In this document: in pieces, positions 19,038 through 27,835 of the stretch | Layout: the number at the start of each line of letters is the position of its first letter | Numbering within the stretch: the stretch's first letter is position 1 | NCBI RefSeq assembly: GCF_000423585.1 | Contig: NZ_KE384055.1 | Span: 167,232-231,231, forward strand | Origin: Salinimicrobium xinjiangense DSM 19287 | GTDB taxonomy: Bacteria; Bacteroidota; Bacteroidia; Flavobacteriales; Flavobacteriaceae | DNA: 64,000 nucleotides | Direction: 5' to 3' | The notes under the pieces: generated by a model | Databases searched by the model: none | What the model was told of the DNA's origin: nothing | The model's input: the letters and a program-made list of their open reading frames with translations, nothing else | Program-made: the position numbers and the translations under genes

Positions 19038-19766
19038 ATGCACCTTATCAAAGTTAATGCCATCAACTCCACCAATTCCTTTGCCAGAGAATTGTACCGG
19101 GAAAAACCTCACCTGCCACTCACATGTATAGTGGCCAAAAAGCAGTTGCAGGGCAGGGGGCAACGGGGTACTGTTTGGGATGCTGAAGAGGGGAAGAACC
19201 TCACATTTAGTGTGTTTTTGCCGAAGCCTCAATTTCCCCCATCTCATCAATTTCTCCTTAGTGCAGCAGTAGCAGTATCCCTGGTAAACAGCCTTAAAAA
19301 TTTTGATCTGCCAAATGTAAAGGTGAAATGGCCAAACGACATTCTGTCAGCAAATAAAAAAATAGCCGGAATACTAATTGAAAATATCCTGTCCGAAGGA
19401 AAAGTAGCCGGCTCTATTATTGGCGTCGGATTAAATGTCAACCAGGAAAACTTTGTTAATCTTCCGCAGGCTGGCTCTATGAAAACGCTTGCCAAACAGG
19501 AATATGACCCCGGGCTTGTGCTTGATACCATACTTAAGGATATGGAAAAGGCTTTTCAGGATCTTTCTGAAGAAAAAACCAACGACATTTTAACCTCCTA
19601 TCAGGATCTGCTTTTCCGCAGAAACATTCCTTCAACCTTTGAATTGCCCCGGGGCGATCTCTTTACCGGCATGATCACCGGTGTGACTCCGCAAGGAAAG
19701 TTACTCGTGAAGGATGAAGAAGAATTAAAAGAATTTGATCTTAAGGAAATCAGACTTTGCTACTAA
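19038..19766 (+). CDS. birA: Biotin--[acetyl-CoA-carboxylase] ligase
   Basis: Attaches biotin to carboxylase BCCP domains; in this window the natural substrate is pyruvate carboxylase at 30.5-34 kb. 242 aa from ATG 19038 (MHLIKVNAINSTNSFA); the upstream in-frame region to 18993 looks like leader sequence. Catalytic loop GRGQRGTVWDAE near 44-55, and KWPNDILSANKKIAGILIE near 97-115. There is no N-terminal HTH, so it is the mono-functional class and does not act as a repressor. The stop overlaps that of the convergent SRPBCC gene by a few bases. Confidence 0.96.
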   Translation: MHLIKVNAINSTNSFARELYREKPHLPLTCIVAKKQLQGRGQRGTVWDAEEGKNLTFSVFLPKPQFPPSHQFLLSAAVAVSLVNSLKNFDLPNVKVKWPNDILSANKKIAGILIENILSEGKVAGSIIGVGLNVNQENFVNLPQAGSMKTLAKQEYDPGLVLDTILKDMEKAFQDLSEEKTNDILTSYQDLLFRRNIPSTFELPRGDLFTGMITGVTPQGKLLVKDEEELKEFDLKEIRLCY

Positions 19767-20155
19767 AGCTTAGCTACATTTTCTGAAAGATTGCCAATGA
19801 ATTTCTTCAAAGGTCCTTTGACCATCATTGCCATCATTGTGTTGAACTTTCCGTGGAAAAACAATTGTGCCTGACTATGATTTTCATCTACCGGCTCGAT
19901 CTCTACATCCAGGGAGAAGTTAAATTTATCTGATGTTGAACCCAGCTTAATATATTCCGGCTCCCGGGTTTCTTTGATCTGTAAGGCAATTTCGGGCATA
20001 CCTTTTAGCGCAAAAACGAAGGTATCTTCAGATTTAACTTCGAACTTCTCTTTGCTTTCGGGCATGATCTGTTCATAGTTCTCCACGTTGGTCAGAAAAT
20101 TGAATAATTCCTGCTGACTTTTATTTACGTTTACTTTATCACTCTGTAATTCCAT
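19763..20155 (-). CDS. SRPBCC (START-like) family protein
   Basis: 130 aa, soluble. The helix-grip pattern is visible: N-terminal KVNVNKSQQELFNFLTNVENY, a central beta-rich part with ETREPEYIKLGST, and a C-terminal helix MMAMMVKGPLKKFIGNLSENVAKL. SRPBCC proteins bind hydrophobic ligands; no ligand is known for this group. It begins 2 bp after the pyrE stop, so the two are an operon, an arrangement common in flavobacteria; any link to pyrimidine metabolism is conjecture. Confidence 0.8.
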   Translation of the reverse strand: MELQSDKVNVNKSQQELFNFLTNVENYEQIMPESKEKFEVKSEDTFVFALKGMPEIALQIKETREPEYIKLGSTSDKFNFSLDVEIEPVDENHSQAQLFFHGKFNTMMAMMVKGPLKKFIGNLSENVAKL

Positions 20156-20157
20156 AG

Positions 20158-20799
20158 CTATTTTTTCCAGTTGGCCGGATCCTTGCGCCAGCTTTGCAGC
20201 AGGTCACTCTCCGCCTGGTTAATATAATTTGTTTTAAGGGCTACCTCCAGCAAATATTCGTAGTTGCTAAGGGTATGCAGCTCAATTCCCGCCTTTTTAA
20301 AGTTTTCTGTAGCTGTGTCAAATCCATAGGAGAAGATGGCAAGCATCCCTTTAATATTGACATTGGCATCCTCAAGTGCCTTTACTGCATTGAGACTGCT
20401 GTTTCCGGTACTAATAAGGTCTTCGATCACTACCACCGTCTGGCCTTCTTCTATTTTACCTTCTATCTGATTCTGGCGGCCATGTGATTTGGCTTCGGGA
20501 CGTACATAGGCAAAAGGCAGGCTCAGGTACTCGGCTACCAGCATTCCAATACCAATAGCTCCTGTGGCCACACCGGCAATGACATCGGCTTTTCCATATA
20601 GTTGTTCTATTTGCCTGGCTAAATGCTCCCGTACAAAATTACGGATGGGAGGATAGGAAAGAATGATGCGATTATCGCAGTAAATAGGGGAGTTCCATCC
20701 GCTGGCCCATTTAAAGCCTTGTTGTGCATCTAATTTTATTGCCTTAATTTGCAATAGCAACTCGGCAGTTTTGCGAGCAGTTTCCTTATCTAAAATCAT
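20158..20799 (-). CDS. pyrE: Orotate phosphoribosyltransferase
   Basis: Joins orotate and PRPP to give OMP in pyrimidine synthesis. 213 aa from ATG 20799 (MILDKETARKTAELLLQ); the upstream in-frame region to 20928 overlaps the divergent Nudix gene and is rejected. Motifs: FKWASGWNSPIYCDNR near the N-terminus and the PRPP loop TVVVIEDLISTGNSSLNAV. Its exact TAnnTTTG -7 box lies only five bases before the ATG, so the transcript is probably leaderless or nearly so. Confidence 0.97.
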   Translation of the reverse strand: MILDKETARKTAELLLQIKAIKLDAQQGFKWASGWNSPIYCDNRIILSYPPIRNFVREHLARQIEQLYGKADVIAGVATGAIGIGMLVAEYLSLPFAYVRPEAKSHGRQNQIEGKIEEGQTVVVIEDLISTGNSSLNAVKALEDANVNIKGMLAIFSYGFDTATENFKKAGIELHTLSNYEYLLEVALKTNYINQAESDLLQSWRKDPANWKK

Positions 20800-20803
20800 A
20801 CTG

Positions 20804-20811
20804 CAAATGTA
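20804..20811 (-). promoter_or_regulatory. -7 box of pyrE overlapping the Nudix start codon
   Basis: Minus-strand TACATTTG, an exact consensus match. The Nudix ATG (20807-20809) on the other strand lies inside it; the pyrE ATG begins five bases downstream of the box. Confidence 0.7.
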
Positions 20812-21436
20812 TAAAGTTTTTGTAAATGATATTCCTATTATTCTCTCAACAAAAAAGGATTTAGGTGAGAAATATGTATCTATTCCGTTAAAGGAAGTTA
20901 AATTTAAAAGAATTATCAAAAAGATCAATAAAGGGAAGCTGCTCTACGTCAACCTTTATCATGAGAAAAAAGAAAAGTTGCTTAAACACCTTTTTAAAAA
21001 ACTGCCGGTCGTCACCGCCGGTGGTGGGATGGTCTTGAATGGAAAAGATGAAGTTCTTTTTATCTATAGAAATGGACGTTGGGACCTGCCAAAAGGTAAA
21101 GTTGAAAAAAATGAAAGTATTGAGTCGGGTGCAATACGGGAAGTAGAGGAGGAGACGGGTGTAAAAAACCTCAGGATCACAAAATTCCTTCAAACAACTT
21201 ATCATGTATTTCAGCGAAAAGGTCGCTATCGCCTCAAGGTAACTTACTGGTATGAAATGAGAACCGATTTTGACGGGGAACTAATTCCCGAGGAAAAGGA
21301 AGGTATTAAGAAGGTGAAATGGAAGGATATGGAAAAGGCGCAGAAAGCCTTGAAAAAATCCTATGCCAATATCAAGTTGCTTTTTCCCGAAGAGATCTTA
21401 CCTGTTCACTCGAAAAACGGGATATCTCAAGTGTGA
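20807..21436 (+). CDS. Nudix hydrolase
   Basis: 209 aa from ATG 20807 (MYKVFVNDIPIIL). The N-terminal ~70 residues are a separate small region typical of flavobacterial Nudix proteins; the Nudix box follows as GKVEKNESIESGAIREVEEETGV, with all metal-binding glutamates. Substrate (an NDP-X compound) cannot be predicted. Divergent from pyrE with only 7 bp between start codons. Its last 39 bp overlap the 3' end of the convergent M14 peptidase gene. Confidence 0.93.
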   Translation: MYKVFVNDIPIILSTKKDLGEKYVSIPLKEVKFKRIIKKINKGKLLYVNLYHEKKEKLLKHLFKKLPVVTAGGGMVLNGKDEVLFIYRNGRWDLPKGKVEKNESIESGAIREVEEETGVKNLRITKFLQTTYHVFQRKGRYRLKVTYWYEMRTDFDGELIPEEKEGIKKVKWKDMEKAQKALKKSYANIKLLFPEEILPVHSKNGISQV

Positions 21437-23149
21437 TTTCTCGTAATGTTCACTCTTCCTGTGGATCCATTCGAGCTGTGCATACCAGTTGGATGCAAAT
21501 TCCCGATCGCTCTCTTTTAATTTCAGAAATTCCTCTTCAATCTCAGGATAATCGTCCAGGATCTCCCTCGCAACATCTTCAAATACATAAGGAGAAAAAC
21601 CTTCTTTTTGCTGAAGTACACTATCAAAGAAGTTCCAGCTGAAAAATGAATCCGGAGCCTGGGGTTCCAATGTAGCCATTAGATATTTTGCCGCCCTTTG
21701 CTTTATCGGAATGAAATAGTCTCCTTTTCTAATATTTATCTTTTGTTGTGAAGATTCTACCTCCACGTTTGAATGCGGAAAATGTCCTTCGTATGACCTG
21801 TTTCTGGTCTTATAGTCTTTAATTCGGTAAACTTCCACCATCATAGTAGTATCCTTTTCAAAGGGAACCATATTGACCTTATTCATTTCCAGGAGTTCCA
21901 GGACCGGCCACCAGGCCTGGGAAATGATATAACCCTGGGGAATTCCAACTTCTCTGGTAGGTTTAAAGTTATTATAATAGGTGACTTCTTTGGTGAATGG
22001 TCTTGTGGTGTCATATTTAATCCTGTCAAAACCTGTCACTTCGCTGGGAATTCTTTCAGCTTCATAACCCTTGAACTTTAGCGTTGAAGTTTTGCTGCTG
22101 TCCACTTTAAAATCAAAGGCATATGATTTTTTTGCCTGAAAATCCCTGAGATCCTGAGCCCTTAGTTTTTTGATAAGTTCCGAATCCTCATCGGCAATAT
22201 CTATCATAGACCGGAGGATCTCATAAGTACCACGCACTCTCTGGTCATAGGGTTTGAGCATGTGTGTTTCTATCATCATTCCCAGAGTGCCCCATAGGGA
22301 AGTGTAACCTGTGGAATATCTCGGTATGTCCAGGAACTGCGAAAATCCCTTTTCGGGCACATCTCCAAAAACATTTACATAAGGCGTAATATCCCATTTT
22401 TTCTTGCGTAAAGCTTTTTCAAGTGCAGGACGAAGATCAGTTTTAAGGTAACTTCCCATTTGCCCTCCCATCTGGTCATGCTGTGTGAATAAATGGGTGA
22501 GTGTATATTGATAGTCGGCTCCATTGCTTACATGAGTATCAATAAAAATATCAGGATTTACGTGATGAAAAAGTTCGTAGAAGGTGCGGGTATTTTTTGT
22601 ATCGGCTTTCACGAAATCCCGGTTGAGATCAAAATTGCGGGCGTTACCTCTAAAACCATAGCTTTTGGGACCGTTTTGATTTGTACGGGTGAAGGAATTG
22701 CGGTTAAGCGCTCCTCCTATATTATATATAGGAATGGTAGCAATCACCGTATTTTCCGGAAGAACGATCGAATCCTGCGCCAGGTCTCTAAAAAGCATCA
22801 TCGTGGCATCAATGCCGTCACTCTCGCCCGGGTGGATCCCGTTCATTATCAATACAACGCTATGGTCTTTACCAAGGCTTTCAAAATCAAAATTTTTGTT
22901 TCTGCTGTAAACCATGAGGTGCAGCGGTTCTCCACTGTCAGTCTCTCCAAATATCTGAAGATCTACGGTAGAATAAACTGCAGCAAGATCTTCATAGAAA
23001 TCGATAACTTCGGTATAGGTGCCGGTTTCAGTGCCGCCAGATTTTTCAAATCTTGTGGTAAAATCATAATCCTGCTCCAGAATATAATTGGAAAAATCAC
23101 AGGAGCTAAGACAAATAGCCGTGATCGCCAGAACCAGAATCTTTTTCAT
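21398..23149 (-). CDS. M14-family zinc carboxypeptidase-like lipoprotein
   Basis: 583 aa. Lipoprotein signal with lipobox LSSC (Cys17). The M14 zinc motif is NGIHPGESDGID (His106, Glu109), with a later THVSNGADYQY carrying the third ligand and ETHMLKPYDQRVRG holding the likely catalytic region; an N-terminal RNFDLNRDF matches the substrate-binding NxNR-type segment. Predicted surface or periplasmic peptidase. It converges on the Nudix gene with a 39-bp tail overlap, so antisense interaction is possible. Specificity unknown. Confidence 0.9.
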   Translation of the reverse strand: MKKILVLAITAICLSSCDFSNYILEQDYDFTTRFEKSGGTETGTYTEVIDFYEDLAAVYSTVDLQIFGETDSGEPLHLMVYSRNKNFDFESLGKDHSVVLIMNGIHPGESDGIDATMMLFRDLAQDSIVLPENTVIATIPIYNIGGALNRNSFTRTNQNGPKSYGFRGNARNFDLNRDFVKADTKNTRTFYELFHHVNPDIFIDTHVSNGADYQYTLTHLFTQHDQMGGQMGSYLKTDLRPALEKALRKKKWDITPYVNVFGDVPEKGFSQFLDIPRYSTGYTSLWGTLGMMIETHMLKPYDQRVRGTYEILRSMIDIADEDSELIKKLRAQDLRDFQAKKSYAFDFKVDSSKTSTLKFKGYEAERIPSEVTGFDRIKYDTTRPFTKEVTYYNNFKPTREVGIPQGYIISQAWWPVLELLEMNKVNMVPFEKDTTMMVEVYRIKDYKTRNRSYEGHFPHSNVEVESSQQKINIRKGDYFIPIKQRAAKYLMATLEPQAPDSFFSWNFFDSVLQQKEGFSPYVFEDVAREILDDYPEIEEEFLKLKESDREFASNWYAQLEWIHRKSEHYEKSHLRYPVFRVNR

Positions 23150-23290
23150 AAGGAATTATTAGCAGCCGTAAACATAAAGAAAAACTTGAAAAGCTTAAAG
23201 AAGTCTTAAGGTTTATAGGATATTTCGGGTCATTAAAAATATGACTTATTTTAGTGGCGGCATAAAAATTTCCTGAAATACCTTTCAAAA

Positions 23291-25624
23291 ATGCCCTTTT
23301 TGACACCTCTTATTGATAAGTTTAAAACATCTGAATTGAAAAAAAATCTTCCCCTCCTGATCTTAATATTTTTCTTCGGAAATCTTTCAGCTCAAAACAT
23401 CTCCGGAAAAATACTTGATGCTTTTTCCAATGCACCACTTACAAACGTGCAGATCTCTGCGGAAGGACTGTCTGAAATCACCTTTTCCAACACCTCCGGA
23501 AACTTCACTTTTACTGCGGACAACTTTCCGGTTAACCTCATTTTTGAAAAGCCGGACTACGGCCGAAGAGTGATACCGGTTAATGCTCCTGAAGAAGATC
23601 TGACAATATATCTGGCTCCGGCTGAAGGTTCTCTTTCTGAAGTTGTACTCCGCAGTACCATGATCCCCCAGGGGCTGCTGCAAACTCCGGCAGCCGTTTC
23701 AGTTCTGTCAGCCTCAGATCTGGAAAGATTTGATGAAACAAATATTATGCAGAATTTCAGCACCCTTCCGGGCCTTACCGTACATCAGGGAGCGCTCAAC
23801 ACCAATAAGATGAGCATACGCGGAGTAGGTGCGAGATCTCAGTACAGCACGAACCGGGTGAAAGCTTATTTCAAGGAAATTCCGCTTTCCTCGGCCGAAG
23901 GGGAGACCACCCTTGATGATTTTGATCCTGCCATAGTTGGGAGTGCAGAGGTGATCAAAGGTCCTGTTTCCAGTATCTATGGAGCAGGCCTCGGCGGAGT
24001 CATCACATTATATCCCGCACAGGCAGCACCGGGAACAACTGCCGGTGCAAAGACCACTTTTGGCAGCTATGGGCTTTCCCGTAATAATCTTAAGCTTGCT
24101 CATGCCAGCGGAAGTACAAATCTTGTTGCAACCTATAATAATCTGCATAGTGACGGCTGGAGGGACAACAGTAATTATGACCGCGACTCCTTTACAATCT
24201 ATGGAGAGGTCAAAAATGAGGAAAACAATGCTCTTTATGTTTTTGGGCAGTTGGTGCGCCTAAAGGCCTATATTCCGAGTTCAGTAAATCGGGAAACCCT
24301 GGAAAATGATCCTTCTTCGGCTGCATTTACCTGGGCCGCTGCACAAGGATATGAATCATATGATAAAGGCCTCTTCGGAATTTCCTATGCACACAAATTT
24401 TCTTCATCTTTTGAGAATGTTACCAGTGTACACCTGACATTCAGAGACGGCTACGAACCAAGACCTTTTGATATTCTTAAAGAAGAGCAGGTGGCAAGCG
24501 GGGGGCGAACAAAATTTAGTCTGAAAAACCCATTTTTGGAACTGGAGTCACAGCTGAGTTTCGGGGCTGAGATCTATCGTGAATGGTATGATACTGCAAC
24601 CTTTGAAAATCTTTACAGGGATTTTCCCGGCCGGGGAAGTGTAGCCGGTAACAGCCTTAGCAACAATGAACAGGACAGGAATTACTACAATATTTTTGCA
24701 CAATACGATTTACAAATACTTCCTCAACTCCGTCTTGAAGCCGGATTAAACCTGAATTCCACTTCCTACGAACTCACAGATTTTTACGCTGAAGATGAGA
24801 TCGATCAGTCGGGCGATTACCGTTTTGAAACCATACTTTCACCAAGATTGGGAGCTGTGTATTCCCTAACTCCGGGAAAAAATCTTTACGCATCCATAAG
24901 TCATGGCTTTTCTACGCCAACTGTAGCCGAAACTCTGACTCCCGAAGGTCTTATCAACACCAGTCTGGAACCGGAAACAGGCGTTAATTATGAAATCGGT
25001 TTCAAAGGGAATTTTCTCAATAACAGGCTTTATGCCGAGGTAGCTGCTTTCAGCATTCAGGTGGAAAATCTCTTGGTGGCTGAAAGAGTGGCCGAAGACC
25101 GCTACATTGGTCGCAACGCAGGAAAGACTGACCATAATGGAATAGAATTCCTGCTCAACTACAATTTTCCGGTCTTTACAGGTCTTCGCGCCCGGTCGTT
25201 TGTAAATGCTGCTTTCAACTCCTTTAAATTCGACGAGTTTGTGGATGAGGAAGAAGATTTCTCCGGTAACCGCTTACCGGCGGTCCCGGAAAGCTCCATC
25301 AATGCCGGACTCGATCTTATTACCACTTCCGGAATTTCATTGCGGGCCACCTGGCAACATGAAGGGGAAATGCCCCTGAATGATGCCAACTCTGAATTCC
25401 GCGATGGCTATAACCTCTTTCACCTGAAAGCCTCCTGGGCTCCTGAATTTTTCCGAAACTGGAACACAGAACTCTTCGCCGGACTCAATAATGTGTTTGA
25501 TGAAAATTATGCAGCTTCGGTAATCCCGAATGCGGTAGGCTTTGGTGGTGCCGCACCAAGATATTTTTATCCCGGAATGCCAAGGAATTGGTTTGCGGGA
25601 CTAGCTGTGAATTATCAGTTTTAA
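23291..25624 (+). CDS. TonB-dependent receptor (outer membrane)
   Basis: 777 aa. Signal peptide ends near GNLSAQ (about 35). A carboxypeptidase-regulatory-like domain follows (about 36-115), then the plug (VLSASDLERFDETNIMQNFSTLPG, IRGVGARSQYSTNRVKAYF, EVIKGPVSSIYGAGLGG) and a 22-strand-type barrel ending in aromatic AGLAVNYQF. The lineage resembles FecA/siderophore-type receptors rather than SusC, and no SusD is adjacent, so iron-complex or small-ligand uptake is more likely; this is inference. The ATG sits inside a TCAAAAATGCCCTTTTTGA palindrome. A 7-bp AAGCACC array starts within the stop codon. Confidence 0.92.
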   Translation: MPFLTPLIDKFKTSELKKNLPLLILIFFFGNLSAQNISGKILDAFSNAPLTNVQISAEGLSEITFSNTSGNFTFTADNFPVNLIFEKPDYGRRVIPVNAPEEDLTIYLAPAEGSLSEVVLRSTMIPQGLLQTPAAVSVLSASDLERFDETNIMQNFSTLPGLTVHQGALNTNKMSIRGVGARSQYSTNRVKAYFKEIPLSSAEGETTLDDFDPAIVGSAEVIKGPVSSIYGAGLGGVITLYPAQAAPGTTAGAKTTFGSYGLSRNNLKLAHASGSTNLVATYNNLHSDGWRDNSNYDRDSFTIYGEVKNEENNALYVFGQLVRLKAYIPSSVNRETLENDPSSAAFTWAAAQGYESYDKGLFGISYAHKFSSSFENVTSVHLTFRDGYEPRPFDILKEEQVASGGRTKFSLKNPFLELESQLSFGAEIYREWYDTATFENLYRDFPGRGSVAGNSLSNNEQDRNYYNIFAQYDLQILPQLRLEAGLNLNSTSYELTDFYAEDEIDQSGDYRFETILSPRLGAVYSLTPGKNLYASISHGFSTPTVAETLTPEGLINTSLEPETGVNYEIGFKGNFLNNRLYAEVAAFSIQVENLLVAERVAEDRYIGRNAGKTDHNGIEFLLNYNFPVFTGLRARSFVNAAFNSFKFDEFVDEEEDFSGNRLPAVPESSINAGLDLITTSGISLRATWQHEGEMPLNDANSEFRDGYNLFHLKASWAPEFFRNWNTELFAGLNNVFDENYAASVIPNAVGFGGAAPRYFYPGMPRNWFAGLAVNYQF

Positions 25625-26213
25625 GCACCAAGCACCAAGCACCAAGCACCAAGCAGCAAATTTTTACCCACCGAAGCTTCAGCGGAGGTGGGCCAAATCA
25701 AAATACGGAGCTAACCTGCAAGGTCTTTTTCCAGACCTTGTAGGTTTCCTTTTTAACCTTGGATACTCGGATGTTTTTGTAAACACAGCACAAATTTGAT
25801 ATGATTTAACCCTGTCAGCGGCTTGCAGCCCTGACAGTGGTTGTTTGTTTAAGATTTCTTTACCTCAAAATTAACCTGCAAGGTCTTTTTTGGACCTTGC
25901 AGGTTTGAAGGAAACAAGACCTACAAGGTTTTTAAAACCTTGCAGGTCTGGGATTGGTTAACGATCAGAAAAAATATCAGTGTATCCGTGGCTTTTTTTT
26001 CAATTTCCAATGATCATATAACAATGAACAGAAAAATTTTTCGTAGCCTTTGCGAAATCTTTGCGGCCTTGCGAGAAAATATTCCTCTGCTTTTATTTCA
26101 CGCAATATCCGTGTATCTGTGGCTATTTCTTCCGAATCCCCAATCCCGAATCCCGATTTAACGATTCCCGATTCCCGAATTAACCAATTAACCAATCCCC
26201 AATTAACTAATAC
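25623..26213. repeat. Repeat-dense intergenic region between TonB receptor and coaD
   Basis: 591 bp without a plausible gene. In order: AAGCACC x5 (25623-25657); a CCCACC/GGTGGG hairpin (25668-25693); hairpin with 13-bp arms AACCTGCAAGGTC (25713-25725/25734-25746); a CTGTCAG/CTGACAG palindrome with an inner GGCT/AGCC stem (25811-25837); a second AACCTGCAAGGTC hairpin with perfect 13-bp arms (25873-25885/25893-25905); a third with 16-bp arms (25917-25932/25934-25949); and a 7-bp-period array of ATCCCGA/ATTCCCG words (26136-26177) followed by AATTAACC repeats that end near the coaD stop. Confidence 0.85.
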
Positions 26214-26666
26214 CTACTTCCTAACCACATCGGGCACCATGAACTCATATTTCCCGCCATGGCGGATTACATCCCGCACTACGGTTGAAGAAATATGGCT
26301 TTTTCCGGAGGAAGTGACGAAGAAGATGGTATCCACCCCGCTCATTTTGAAATTTGTCTGACCTATGGTTTTCTCGTATTCCAGGTCAATAGCGTTTCGA
26401 AGACCTCGGAGAATAAAGCCGGCATTCTGTTCTTTGCAGAAATCTACTGTTAATCCGGTGTAGGTCATCACCCTGACTTTAGGTTCTGCTTTATAGATCT
26501 CCTCAAGAAAATGAAGGCGTTGTTCCAGGGAAAACATATATTTCTTGTCAGAATTGGTTCCTATAGCCAGTATGATCTGATCAAACAGAGGTAAGGCGCG
26601 GTCGATAATGTCTGTATGTCCCAATGTAATTGGATCAAAAGACCCCGGAAAAACGACTTTTTTCAT
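26214..26666 (-). CDS. coaD: Phosphopantetheine adenylyltransferase
   Basis: Fourth step of CoA synthesis: 4'-phosphopantetheine plus ATP gives dephospho-CoA. 150 aa, usual size. The nucleotidyltransferase signature GSFDPITLGHTDII (residues 7-20; the THxGH equivalent) is intact, with RGLRNAIDLEYE and the C-terminal ISSTVVRDVIRHGG. Minus strand, downstream of ddl by about 90 bp. The stop lies against the end of the repeat region. Confidence 0.97.
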   Translation of the reverse strand: MKKVVFPGSFDPITLGHTDIIDRALPLFDQIILAIGTNSDKKYMFSLEQRLHFLEEIYKAEPKVRVMTYTGLTVDFCKEQNAGFILRGLRNAIDLEYEKTIGQTNFKMSGVDTIFFVTSSGKSHISSTVVRDVIRHGGKYEFMVPDVVRK

Positions 26667-26758
26667 TGCTGAATATTTACTCTAAAATAGAAAATTCTTA
26701 CAATTAAAAATTTTAGGATTTTTATTTCCTTTTTCCTCTCTCCACTTTCCTCTTAAAT

Positions 26759-27733
26759 TTAGTCCAGAGCAGTCTCAATGGCGCTCCCGAAAAGTTCTTC
26801 AAGAGATATCCCTGCTGCCTGTGCCTGTTGAGGTAAAATACTGGCCTCGCTAAGCCCCGGATTGGTATTCATTTCTATAAAATGCGGTTCATTATTATGG
26901 AAAATAAATTCTGATCTCGAGAATCCTTTCATTTTCAGCTTCCGGTAAATCAATTCAGCGATCTCCTGTACCTGTTTTGTCTGCTCTTCAGAAATTCTGG
27001 CGGGAGTGATCTCTTCCGACTTTCCGAGGTATTTGGCTTCATAGTCAAAAAACTCATTTTCAGAAACAATTTCGGTGACAGGAAGGGCTGTGATCTTTCC
27101 GTTGTGGGTGATCACACCAACAGAAACCTCAGTGCCATCGAGAAAAGATTCAATGATGATCTCATCATCTTCCTTAAAGGCAAATTTGGTGGCGGGAATA
27201 ATATCCTCCCGGGTTTTTACCTTTGTAATTCCAAAGCTGCTTCCGGCTTTATTGGCTTTTACAAAACATGGAAGCCCCACTTTATTAACCACATCATCGG
27301 GATCGATTTCATCGCCTTTATCTACAAAATAATTCACTGCAGTTTTAACTCCGTAGGGTCGCAAAACGCTGATGAGGTCTCTTTTATTAAAAGTAAGTGC
27401 CGATTGGTAGAAATCGCAGGAGGTTTGAGGAATGCCCAACAGTTCCAGGTAGGCCTGTAGCAGTCCGTTTTCTCCGGGAGTTCCGTGGATGGTGTTAAAA
27501 ACACAATCGAAAGTGATACGTTTTCCACCGATATTAACCGTAAAATCGCTTCGGTTTATTGGGTAAGGCATATCATTTTCACCAATTACAAACCATTCTT
27601 TTTGCAGAATATGCACCCGGTAGGGATTGTATTTGCTGCGATCAAGGTTTTTATATACTACGTTTCCGCTGTTAATGGAGATGCGATACTCACTGGAAAA
27701 GCCGCCCATGGCTATGGCTACATTTTTCTTCAT
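26759..27733 (-). CDS. ddl: D-alanine--D-alanine ligase
   Basis: ATP-grasp enzyme making the D-Ala-D-Ala dipeptide for peptidoglycan. 324 aa. N-terminal domain MGGFSSEYRISINSG, then HGTPGENGLLQAYLELLGIP, the ATP-grasp PCFVKANKAGSSFGITKV, and the C-terminal metal-site FIEMNTNPGLSEAS. The conserved active-site Tyr/Phe cannot be scored by eye for vancomycin-type substrate choice. Divergent from the PASTA gene; its own TACTTTTG -7 box lies at 27764-27771. The neighbouring PASTA, rluD and coaD genes form a grouping often seen in flavobacteria. Confidence 0.96.
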   Translation of the reverse strand: MKKNVAIAMGGFSSEYRISINSGNVVYKNLDRSKYNPYRVHILQKEWFVIGENDMPYPINRSDFTVNIGGKRITFDCVFNTIHGTPGENGLLQAYLELLGIPQTSCDFYQSALTFNKRDLISVLRPYGVKTAVNYFVDKGDEIDPDDVVNKVGLPCFVKANKAGSSFGITKVKTREDIIPATKFAFKEDDEIIIESFLDGTEVSVGVITHNGKITALPVTEIVSENEFFDYEAKYLGKSEEITPARISEEQTKQVQEIAELIYRKLKMKGFSRSEFIFHNNEPHFIEMNTNPGLSEASILPQQAQAAGISLEELFGSAIETALD

Positions 27734-27763
27734 AATTAAATATGGCCCGGTTTTTTACGTTAA

Positions 27764-27771
27764 CAAAAGTA
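27764..27771 (-). promoter_or_regulatory. Putative -7 box of ddl
   Basis: Minus-strand TACTTTTG, an exact TAnnTTTG match about 30 bp before the ddl ATG. Confidence 0.6.
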
Positions 27772-27811
27772 GCGACTATTAAATGAATGTCTGCAAGACC
27801 ACCTGTTTTTA

Positions 27812-27819
27812 TATCTTTG
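27812..27819 (+). promoter_or_regulatory. Putative -7 box of the PASTA-rluD operon
   Basis: TATCTTTG, an exact consensus match, 16 bp before the ATG at 27836; back to back with the ddl box. Confidence 0.65.
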
Positions 27820-27835
27820 TTTTTTAATTTAAACT

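Noticed and set aside
22493..23209. 238-codon frame on the plus strand opposite the M14 peptidase
   Set aside because: It is antisense to a gene with clear zinc motifs and has no recognisable domain or start context.
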